DNA of 6,749 nucleotides from Acidobacteriota bacterium (GTDB taxonomy: Bacteria > Acidobacteriota > Terriglobia > Terriglobales > Acidobacteriaceae): assembly GCA_021805955.1 (NCBI GenBank), contig JAJZDO010001115.1, forward strand, positions 1 to 6,749, read 5' to 3'. Below, piece by piece: positions 1 through 6,290 of the stretch. The notes beneath the pieces are model-generated. The model saw only the letters and a program-made list of their open reading frames with translations, searched no databases and was not told where the DNA came from. A program made the position numbers and the translations under genes. Positions within the stretch are counted from its first letter, which is position 1. Each line of letters starts with the position of its first letter.

Positions 1-22
1 GGATTTTCCTGAGCCGATTTTG
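1..22. mobile_element. Terminus of a second IS copy (continues beyond the window)
   Basis: These 22 bases are an exact inverted copy of positions 554-575, the downstream end of the IS1380-type element in this window. Identity starts abruptly at 22/554 and runs unbroken to the window edge, so the true match may be much longer. The best reading is the end of another copy of the same insertion sequence, with its interior to the left. It sits inside the reading frame of a phosphofructokinase gene, whose conserved N-terminus ends about here. A short chance or independent repeat cannot be excluded without the flanking sequence. Confidence 0.55.
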
Positions 23-120
23 TTGTGTTGGGAGGCTTCCTTCAGAATGCTGGAAAGCGTGGCATTCAAGACTGGAGTAGGACCGCCACCCTGGACCACG
101 AGGAGATTTTCCAAGTTCAT
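1..120 (-). CDS. 6-phosphofructokinase, N-terminal fragment, probably interrupted by an IS
   Basis: An open frame begins with ATG at 120-118 and runs off the left edge (40 codons visible). It reads MNLENLLVVQGGGPTPVLNA and continues with a helix-like stretch to about residue 33. The GGGPTPVLN segment is the nucleotide/pyrophosphate-binding loop of the PfkA superfamily (GGxxPGxN in ATP enzymes, GGPTxVIN in many PPi-type enzymes), which phosphorylate fructose 6-phosphate in glycolysis. The next residues (KIGSGKS) do not look like a PFK and are encoded by the 22-nt sequence repeated at 554-575. The gene therefore seems to be broken by an IS after about codon 33. The Shine-Dalgarno is weak (GGTGG, about 11 nt upstream). 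An in-frame GTG at 135-133 is an alternative start. The family call rests on about 33 residues. Confidence 0.55.
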   Translation of the reverse strand, partial: MNLENLLVVQGGGPTPVLNATLSSILKEASQHNKIGSGKS

Positions 121-274
121 TCCAGGCCGTTCCACCCTAAACCACACCGCTAATGATGCATGGGGAGTCGCTCAACATAATCCACGTAACCAGTGATTTG
201 CAATGCCCAACGAGATACCGCAGGCCTCGCCCTTGTTGCTTTTACGGACATCGATTCGGCAGTATAGCAGGCGC

Positions 275-298
275 AAAACGCAGGCTCGTTCACCTGCG
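275..298 (-). terminator. Possible hairpin plus T-run in the pfk leader
   Basis: Read on the - strand, CGCAGG (298-293) pairs with CCTGCG (284-279) around an 8-nt loop and is followed directly by TTTT (278-275). This is the minimal shape of an intrinsic terminator or attenuator. The stem is only 6 bp and the T-run is short, so it may be inert. It lies between the candidate promoter and the phosphofructokinase start. Confidence 0.2.
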
Positions 299-332
299 AA
301 GCAGTCTTAATGGCGAATCTCGAATCCACCTC

Positions 333-362
333 ACCCTACAATCTTTTATCATCGATTGTCAA
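333..362 (-). promoter_or_regulatory. Candidate promoter upstream of phosphofructokinase
   Basis: A perfect TTGACA -35 hexamer occupies 362-357 on the - strand. With an 18-nt spacer, the -10 would be TAGGGT (338-333), which keeps only T1, A2 and T6 of TATAAT, so the pair is lopsided. The -35 box also forms one arm of an inverted repeat, TTGTC-N12-GACAA (about 357-378), a possible operator. It is placed to drive the phosphofructokinase start about 215 nt downstream. Confidence 0.25.
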
Positions 363-441
363 GACTTAGCGAGACAACCGTAATCCGTCGATAAGGTTTG
401 GAAGGAGTTGCGGCGAGGGGATTTGGATCGCTGACAGGAGT

Positions 442-552
442 TTATGCGGCGCATCCGGCCTGCAAACAGGCTGCAACGGCCGCCGGCCGCCGTCTCCGGT
501 CGCCGGTCAACCCCTCCAGCGTCGCTTCAAGACATAGTTCCACCTGGGTCGG
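442..552 (-). pseudogene. Orphan C-terminal coding tail next to the IS end
   Basis: From the IS boundary a - strand frame reads 36 residues (PTQVELCLEATLEGLTGDRR, then an Arg/Ala-rich end LQAGCAA) to a TAA stop at 444-442. The GC-rich third positions resemble coding sequence, but there is no start codon of its own and I recognise no family. It could be the tail of a gene cut off by the IS insertion or rearrangement. It is not the C-terminus expected of GH36, the gene truncated on the other side of the IS. It may equally be a chance open frame in GC-rich DNA. Confidence 0.2.
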
Positions 553-601
553 TCAAAATCGGCTCAGGAAAATCCGTCGATACGCGTGCCGCAGTCTTCT
601 C

Positions 602-1361
602 TCATGCAGCGACCGGCAGCAGTCGCATGGCCTCCTTCCATAGGGCGATGCGCTCTTCCAATGCGGCCAGCCGCAGCCGCATTTTCCGCGCATGTTGCAC
701 CAACCGCCCTGCCGTGCTGATGATCAGAAAACGCAGCCGCTTCGGTCGCGCCCGCAATAATTCCGCCGGCAACGCGATGCGCTTCAGCGTCGTCAGCACA
801 TTGTGCGCGATCACCGCCAGCCGCAGCCATGCCGCATTCGCGCCAAAATACTTGCTCGGTATCACGCCTCCGGCCAGCTCGTTCTTCACCACGTCATGCA
901 CCGCTTCGATCATCCCCGCCTTCTCCCGATGCCACTGGATCAGCCGCTCCGGCGTCCACTCCCGCAGGTTGCTCACCACGGCAAAATGCTTCTCCCGGCT
1001 GCCGTCGGCAAACAGTTCCTCCTGCCGCGGACGAATGCGAATCGCCACATAGCGCGCAGTGGCTGCGTGTCTTTCTGCTCGGACTTTTCTCCCGGCACAA
1101 AGTCCACCTCCGCGCACTCGCGGATCTCCTTGCTGTCCGCCTTGCCGCAGGCTTCCCAACTCGCCTCGGGGACCCGTGAAATTGCGCGATGCAAGGCCTC
1201 GCTCATGCGCGCGCTGATGGCGAAACCGATCTTCCCCTGCGGACCATCGGCGCGATTCTCGTCGCGCCGCCCCAGTCGGTCAATGTTTCCTGCAGCGGCT
1301 CATCATCAATCTCAAACAACAGCGGAGATTCGGTCGGCGAAGGCTTCCGGGGCGGATTCAT
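602..1361 (-). pseudogene. IS1380-family transposase, internally deleted and frameshifted
   Basis: Three - strand frames are needed to read this gene. Frame one (from ATG 1361) gives a short N-terminus ending LTDWGGA near 1263, like the start of IS1380 transposases. Frame two (about 1266-1053) gives DENRADGPQGKIGFAIS, then SEALHRAI and an EWAEVPF-like block, which belongs well downstream in the family. About 200 residues of the DDE core are therefore missing at the junction near 1265. Frame three (about 1051 to the TGA at 604-602) carries YVAIRIRPRQEELFADGS, then HREKAGMIEAVHDVVKNEL (931-875, including the family's conserved C-terminal Glu region) and FGANAAWLRL. The shift near 1052 falls between QPLR and RYVA. 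Intact family members have about 450-480 residues; only about 250 survive here. Loss of the first catalytic Asp region means it cannot be active. Confidence 0.8.
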
Positions 1362-1619
1362 GTCCACATCGTAACCGTTCCTCGCACCTGAAAGGTGCAG
1401 GAAAATAGACCATAGACACTCCTCATTCAACCCGCATCCTGCCACTCCACGCGGCTTTCTGGACATCGCATCAACTTGAACGCAATGTTATCCACGGATC
1501 AGGGTGAACAATCTAAACGAATTACATCAACAAAGGCGACCCTGTCCACCGCATCTCCGCAAGAACCACGCAAACACATGCAAACCCCAAAGAAGAAAAT
1601 AAAACAGCTAAGTAAAAAT
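1362..1619. other. Non-coding leader of the IS remnant
   Basis: No gene is supported here. The stretch lies between the transposase start and the truncated GH36 stop codon and is probably the upstream part of the IS. It includes an A-rich segment at about 1575-1620 (T-rich on the - strand) and a perfect small hairpin, GCACCT-GAA-AGGTGC, at 1384-1398 just upstream of the transposase start. The + strand open frame at 1476-2192 runs antisense through GH36 and is a shadow. Confidence 0.4.
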
Positions 1620-2858
1620 TCAATGCGAGTTTTTCCGCAGTCTGTTCAAGCCCAGTGGGAACTTTTGCGAATTGACGAACCAGTCGCCAAGTCCGGCGCG
1701 ATCCGAATTGCGTTCGACAAACCAGCCGTCATCGATGACGAAGCGCTCCACCCCGAGGCTTGCGGCCTCCCTGGCGAGCGCTTCCTGATTTGCCATATTC
1801 ACGTTGAATCCGGTCGCATACCAGGAGTTGTACAGAATGGGCCGCGTACGAAGGCCGGAGGAATCCGGCAGAATCTCTGTGCGTTCAAATCGATGCAGCA
1901 AACGCGACGCACCGCCAATGCCGCCATCGGTATAACCGGCATAAAACGGCGGCGTAGTGAGCGATTCCCCGGGCGCCAAGTGGTAAGCGAAATCAAACGT
2001 GTTGTATCCCCCGGTGACTCGAACCTGTTCGAAGGGAGTCTCCTCCACGTCGATGCGCCAGTTTCCGCTCCAGCGAAGTGCGCCGAACCAGGCACTGCCG
2101 TGCTCAGGATCGTGGTCGCCCGGGTGGTCGAGCGCAAACCATGGATTCGCATAATAGCCCGTACTTCCGGTGCGACTCTCCAAGATGCGTGATCCGGGAT
2201 GGATAGGCTCCTCGTTCAGCTGCCATTCACCAGCCCATTTCCCAGTAAGATAACGGAGCCGATACTGCTCTCCTTGCGGCGGATACCATGTCCCGGACTG
2301 GGCGCTTTCGATGATAATCGGACCGACGGTGCGGTTCTCAATCACCGCATCCCGGCGAAGAATACCGGTTGCCGGATCGATCTTGTAGTGGAGATTTACA
2401 AATACTGCTCGCTGGATGTCCTTCAGCGTCACCGTCAATTCGTTGCCGGCAAGATCGTGCCCGAAATAATGCAGGACCATATCTCGATTGCCATCCGGAA
2501 ATGTCACTTTCAGGCACGGTTCGAAGTAGAGACCATCACCCCAACCTGCAAATTCCCGATCGGCGGCCGTTGGGCTTATGTCGATCGGCGCCCCCGGCGA
2601 GTGCGCGGTAGCAAGTTCTTCGTCACGCCAAAGATGAGGTCCCCAATAGAGATGGTGTAACTCCCCGCGCTCGTTGACTCCAAAAATATAAGTGGTACTG
2701 GCGGAGCCGAGAACGAACAGCTTTTTATCTGCGAAGTATCGGACCGAGGCCTGCGAAAATGCGCTCATGCCCGGCGCGATCAGGACAAGGAAAACAGCAT
2801 AGAAACGCAGCGCCCTCGCCATCGGAGTCCAATTCTTTCTACCAGCCGAGAAATGCAT
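1620..2858 (-). pseudogene. Secreted GH36 alpha-galactosidase-type protein, 3' truncated
   Basis: GH36 enzymes hydrolyse terminal alpha-linked galactose. The start is ATG 2858-2856, chosen for a good Shine-Dalgarno (AAGGGA, 6 nt upstream) and because it yields a signal peptide: basic residues to about 18, hydrophobic core at about 20-30, likely cleavage AFSQA|SVR after residue 37. An in-frame ATG at 2822 is weaker. Residues about 40-330 form the N-terminal beta-sandwich domain of GH36. The barrel begins with RPILYNSWYATGFNV (339-353), FVIDDGWF (373-380, paired substrate-contact Asp) and GLGDWF plus QKFPLGLN (389-405). Homology then ends, and eight residues later a TGA stops the frame at 412 aa. 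The family is usually about 700 aa. The KWDxN nucleophile, acid/base Asp and C-terminal domain are missing, so activity is unlikely. It follows GH59 by 22 nt and is cut where the IS remnant begins. Confidence 0.85.
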
Positions 2859-2880
2859 TTTCTTTCCCTTCGCTGCTCCG
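2859..2880 (-). promoter_or_regulatory. Intergenic spacer with the GH36 ribosome binding site
   Basis: The gap between the GH59 stop and the GH36 start is only 22 nt. Read on the - strand it contains GAAGGGAAAGAA directly ahead of the ATG, a purine-rich Shine-Dalgarno at good spacing. There is no room for a separate promoter or a terminator, so GH36 is co-transcribed with GH59. This site decides the GH36 start in favour of 2858 over the internal ATG at 2822. Confidence 0.6.
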
Positions 2881-4857
2881 CTAAGGGCGGTCGATTGAAA
2901 CGTCGTTAAATTGCACGCGGTTCCATCCGGTGCCGACGCCGAACATGCCGTGAGTGTGCGTGGCATCCTGAATGGAGGCGAGCACTTTGCCATCGAGTGA
3001 AGCCGACACTCGATGGCCTTGGAAGACAAGTTCCATTTTGCGCCACCCATTTCCGTTCTTCGGAAATCTGCCGTGGGCCATGGTGCGCGTGGGCTTCTTG
3101 TATTCGGCGGAGAACAGAGACCATGCGCCTTCGGAGGTGATCTGGAAGACATAGGCGCTGGGCAATTTCGCCTTTTGAGCCTTGAACACGTCGGCTGAAT
3201 CGATGCGCCCGAGCAGCATGGCACCGCCGCGGCCCATGAAATGGACCTCCGACCTGACGCGATAATCTGTCCATTTTTCATTTCCGGCCAGCGTCCATGG
3301 ATCGGGCAGCGGTCCCCAGGGGATCGGCTTTTGCGTGATGACTTGCTCCAGGCAATGTCCAGCGCGCTCGATACACTTCTCCACTTCAAAAGCTCCATCC
3401 TGATCGGACAGAAATGGAGATGTGCCGTGCAGGCGTACTTTCTTGAAGTCAGCGCGCCAGGGAAACGGAAAATCGGCGGGAGGCGGGGGAGTGACATTGC
3501 CTTTTCCCTGCCTGGTGGTCGTGGTGAGCGAGTAGAGCGAATCCGGGTCGAAGGTGTAGGAAAACTTGTCGCCAGTCGCAGGTATGTCCGCCACGTGCTC
3601 GAAAGTCTTGGTGTTGTTGGTTTCCCATATATGGATGACACCTGTTTTCAGTCCGTCCTTGATATGAAAGTCGACCCGCTGCGGATGCTTCGCATCGATA
3701 GTTTGCAGAATGACGCTCCAGTCCTTTCCATTGGGAGATTTCAGCGCAACGTAGTCGCCCATTTCCGGCAGATAGCCGCAGGATTGGTCGAGATACTGCC
3801 ACCCCGGCTGCGTGAATTGCGTCGTGTGCGCCGTCGCCCAGATCGCGCCCTGCACATCGTAGTATCCCGACCACGGCGTGTTGGCATACATCAGTCCGGA
3901 ATTTGGCGCGGCCAGGATATCGTAGTACGAGGTAATGGGACTCCATATCTCGGTCGCGGTAAAGCCGCCTTTTAAATAATTGTCGTTGTAGAGCTGCGCC
4001 AGCTCTCGCCCGCCTATCTGCCAGTCGCGAGAATGAATGTGGCCCGCGCTCGATGCCGGCTGATCTTCACTGGACCATAAAGGCCTGCCGATATTTCGTG
4101 CGTCCGGCGGGGTCGTGATTTTGCCATGGATGCGCGGGTAGTGGACCGAGACCACTGCGATGGCCGCATTCAGCGCCGGGTCCTTCCGCATGGCATCAAG
4201 GATTTTCCACTGTCCGCCGCCTTCTCCAGGATATTCATCACAGCAGACGATTTTCGTCTTCAGCCCACGCTGGTCCAGGACTTCGCGCAGGGTCTTTACA
4301 TAGACCGCATTGAACGGGGTCTCATTCCAGTCGCCGGTGTACGCGATATCAAGGCGGTAGGTTTGCTTCGCTCCTTGCAAGAATCCAGCCATGTACTCCG
4401 CAGTTTTTCCGGAGTAAAACTTTCCCACCCAGCCGGGCGCGCCCCAGGCAAGCGAGTCCAGAACGATGTTCGGATTGCGCTTTCGCGCCTCCTTCATCAG
4501 CCACCATTCGTAGCCGCGGGTAAAGTTCCAGTTCGTCGGAGTGTGGGCATAACTTGGCTCGGAGCCGTCAGTTGAGTTCACGTCCGCGCCGATCTCCACT
4601 TTCAGGTGCTGCAGGGCCGCGCCATAATTCGGCTTGAATAAATAATCGAGAATCTGGCTGCGCTGCGGCTCGGGATAATCGATCAGCAGGCGCGAGGACG
4701 CACCGGCGCTCACCGCGCCGATACCGTCGAAGATGTGTCCGCTACTATGGCCGTCAACGACCACGGATTTGGTTGCCATCTGTGGCGCGGAACCTTTACA
4801 GCCGGCGGACAGGACGCAAACTATCGCCATTGCTCCCAGGAAAATTGTCTTTTTCAC
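2881..4857 (-). CDS. GH59 galactocerebrosidase-like glycosidase, lipoprotein
   Basis: A 658-aa homologue of galactosylceramidase (GALC), a retaining beta-galactosidase. The signal MKKTIFLGAMAIVCVLSAGC ends in a lipobox with Cys20, so the mature enzyme should be lipid-anchored facing the periplasm or outside. Family blocks appear in order: FDGIGAVSAGASSRLL (43-58), YPEPQRSQILDYLFKPN (61-77), RGYEWWLMKEARKRNPN (114-130), WNE with the acid/base Glu179, LWSSED with the nucleophile Glu264, and HTTQFTQPGW (344-353). A beta-sandwich follows barrel closure, then a proline-rich linker (TPPPPADFPFP, 456-466) and a C-terminal lectin-like domain (about 470-658), the layout of animal GALC. The GTG start (4857-4855) overlaps the TGA of the porter gene (GTGA) and has GGGGA 6 nt upstream. 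Length and both catalytic residues suggest an intact enzyme. Its natural substrate is unknown: galactolipids, or other beta-galactosides such as plant-derived ones, are possible. Confidence 0.93.
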   Translation of the reverse strand: MKKTIFLGAMAIVCVLSAGCKGSAPQMATKSVVVDGHSSGHIFDGIGAVSAGASSRLLIDYPEPQRSQILDYLFKPNYGAALQHLKVEIGADVNSTDGSEPSYAHTPTNWNFTRGYEWWLMKEARKRNPNIVLDSLAWGAPGWVGKFYSGKTAEYMAGFLQGAKQTYRLDIAYTGDWNETPFNAVYVKTLREVLDQRGLKTKIVCCDEYPGEGGGQWKILDAMRKDPALNAAIAVVSVHYPRIHGKITTPPDARNIGRPLWSSEDQPASSAGHIHSRDWQIGGRELAQLYNDNYLKGGFTATEIWSPITSYYDILAAPNSGLMYANTPWSGYYDVQGAIWATAHTTQFTQPGWQYLDQSCGYLPEMGDYVALKSPNGKDWSVILQTIDAKHPQRVDFHIKDGLKTGVIHIWETNNTKTFEHVADIPATGDKFSYTFDPDSLYSLTTTTRQGKGNVTPPPPADFPFPWRADFKKVRLHGTSPFLSDQDGAFEVEKCIERAGHCLEQVITQKPIPWGPLPDPWTLAGNEKWTDYRVRSEVHFMGRGGAMLLGRIDSADVFKAQKAKLPSAYVFQITSEGAWSLFSAEYKKPTRTMAHGRFPKNGNGWRKMELVFQGHRVSASLDGKVLASIQDATHTHGMFGVGTGWNRVQFNDVSIDRP

Positions 4858-6290
4858 TTGTCTTCCCCACGTTTCGCAGATGTCATTGGCCCCTCATCGC
4901 GGCTCCACAGGACCTCGATCTCTTCGAGAGTCTTGCCCTTTGTTTCCGGCGCTAACCGCCATACCAGCAAAAATGTCAGCACGCATAGAAAGCTATAAAG
5001 GCAAAATGCGCCGGTGATAGTGATCGCGCGCGTCAGCGACAGAAATGTGAATGTCAACACAAAACTCGCAATCCATAGCGCCATATTGGCGATCGACATA
5101 GCGCGTCCGCGAACCCGGGTGGGGAAAAGTTCCGCCATCAATACCCAGGTGGCGGGCCCGAGTCCAATGGCGAAAGCCGCCACGCAGAGCAGCATAGCAC
5201 CTAGCGCCAGAGGGGCGGGCGGCGGATGCAGTAGGAAGGCGAGGCCCAGCATCAATTGACAAACCGCCATGCACGCGCTGGAAAACATCAGCACAGGCCG
5301 GCGGCCTAACCGCTCGATGAGCCAAAGCGCCGCGATCGTCACCAGGAAGTTGACCGCGCCGATAGTGGCATTGGCTCCGATTGCGGCGGAGGCGCAATCG
5401 GAGCCCAGTTCGCGCTGCCAGATAATGGATCCGTAAAAGAGGACGGTGTTGATGCCGGTTATTTGCTGCAGGACAGCGAGTGCGACTACAAGAAAAAGCG
5501 GTCGTCGCAGAGCAGGCGCCAGCAGGTCGCTGAACGTGCTTGCCTCCATCTGCAGCGATTCGCGAATCTGGACAAGGTGCTGGTCCGCCCTCTCCGGCCC
5601 TTCCACGCGGCTGAGGATCAGACGGGCGTCCGCTTCGCGATTCTGCTCCATCAACCAGCGCGGACTTTCCGGCACGAAAAACAGTCCGAAGAATAGTCCC
5701 AGAGAAGGCACCATCGCCGCCGCGAACATCCATCGCCAGCTGGACTCGCCAGAAAACGAAAGCGCCCAGTTGATGAGGTAAGCCAGCAGGATTCCGGTAA
5801 CCACGGCCATTTGATTCAGAGAGACCAGTCGCCCGCGAATGCGCGCCGGGGAAACTTCCGCGATGTAAAGCGGTGCCAGCATGGAAGCAATGCCGATGGC
5901 GATGCCTCCGATAAAACGCGCTACTCCAAACTGCACAAAGTCTCGCGGCAGCGCCGCGCCCAGGGAGGAAACGGCGAATAACAAAGCCGAGAAGGAAAGC
6001 ACCCGCTTTCTTCCATAGCGGTCGCTCAGCCAGCCGGCCAGAGACGCTCCCGCGATGCAGCCGATCAGCAAGCTGCTGACCGCGAATTCGGTTTCAAAGT
6101 CCGTCAGGCGAAACTGAACGCGCAGGAAGACGATTGCTCCATTGATGACCGCGATATCGAAGCCGAAAAGCAGGCCCGCGATGGCCGCCACTCCACAAAC
6201 CAGCCACGCATAGCTTTGGCTCACATTTGTTTCTGCGGAGCTTACGTATTTTTCTGAACCGTGGACGCCGGGAATGTATCCACTAGGCAC
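4854..6290 (-). CDS. MFS sugar porter (sugar/H+ symporter family)
   Basis: A 478-aa, 12-helix inner-membrane transporter of the sugar porter family (TC 2.A.1.1; XylE/GalP/GLUT type). Hallmarks are GFDIAVINGA in helix 1 (43-52), DRYGRKR (90-96) after helix 2, VPESPRWLM (206-214) after helix 6, QQITGIN (275-281) in helix 7 (sugar-binding QQxxGxN), ERLGRRP (326-332), ELFPTRVRGRAM (387-398) and PETKGKTLEEI (448-458) at the C-terminus. It probably imports the hexose released by the following glycosidases, most likely galactose or glucose with protons. The start is GTG 6290-6288, overlapping the stop of the upstream TPR gene by 8 nt. No in-frame ATG exists before the first helix. GTG 6224-6222 (residue 23) is a possible shorter start. 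It overlaps GH59 by 4 nt. Sugar specificity cannot be read from the sequence. Confidence 0.93.
   Translation of the reverse strand: MPSGYIPGVHGSEKYVSSAETNVSQSYAWLVCGVAAIAGLLFGFDIAVINGAIVFLRVQFRLTDFETEFAVSSLLIGCIAGASLAGWLSDRYGRKRVLSFSALLFAVSSLGAALPRDFVQFGVARFIGGIAIGIASMLAPLYIAEVSPARIRGRLVSLNQMAVVTGILLAYLINWALSFSGESSWRWMFAAAMVPSLGLFFGLFFVPESPRWLMEQNREADARLILSRVEGPERADQHLVQIRESLQMEASTFSDLLAPALRRPLFLVVALAVLQQITGINTVLFYGSIIWQRELGSDCASAAIGANATIGAVNFLVTIAALWLIERLGRRPVLMFSSACMAVCQLMLGLAFLLHPPPAPLALGAMLLCVAAFAIGLGPATWVLMAELFPTRVRGRAMSIANMALWIASFVLTFTFLSLTRAITITGAFCLYSFLCVLTFLLVWRLAPETKGKTLEEIEVLWSRDEGPMTSAKRGEDK

Larger units (their letters stand above)
121..441. other. Non-coding 5' region of the phosphofructokinase gene
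   Basis: I see no credible gene here on either strand. The + strand ORF at 153-383 has no family resemblance and an arginine/serine-rich, frame-noise composition. On the - strand the region would be the upstream sequence of the phosphofructokinase fragment. It holds a consensus -35 box, a small GC hairpin followed by four T, and a tandem CGAATC-T-CGAATC repeat at about 313-326. Composition is visibly more AT-rich around 335-365 than in the neighbouring genes, as expected of a promoter region. Confidence 0.4.
554..1649 (-). mobile_element. Degenerate IS1380-family insertion sequence
   Basis: The left boundary is set at 554, where the repeat shared with positions 1-22 begins. The right boundary is inferred (about 1629-1649) from two things: GH36 homology stops there, and an imperfect terminal-repeat candidate occurs there. 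Read inward on the - strand, that candidate has CTGCGGAAAAAC against CTCAGGAAAATC of the left end. The element spans about 1.1 kb, whereas IS1380-family elements are usually about 1.6-1.7 kb. The shortfall matches the internal deletion seen in the transposase. I see no target-site duplication. The right boundary could be off by tens of bases. Confidence 0.6.

Noticed and set aside
153..383. Small + strand open frame (76 codons)
   Set aside because: No recognisable family, no convincing ribosome binding site, irregular codon use; it lies antisense to the PFK upstream region.
398..1408. Overlapping + strand open frames, including one of 202 codons (444-1052)
   Set aside because: Antisense shadows of the transposase; residue content is Arg/Ser/Ala-rich and the - strand shows clear IS1380 blocks.
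1..1649. Composite transposon made of two inverted IS copies
   Set aside because: Only 22 nt of the second copy are visible and the visible copy is defective. The 531 bp between the ends look like broken host genes rather than cargo.
1476..2192. 238-codon + strand open frame
   Set aside because: Antisense to the clearly recognisable GH36 domain; a GC-rich shadow.
2859..3641. An upstream extension of the GH36 open frame by 261 residues
   Set aside because: It lies inside GH59 in another frame, has no family resemblance and is serine/proline/arginine-rich. The start at 2858 has a ribosome binding site and a signal peptide.
4993..5733. 246-codon - strand open frame inside the porter gene
   Set aside because: Another frame of the MFS gene, whose motifs run through the whole stretch in the 4854-6290 frame.
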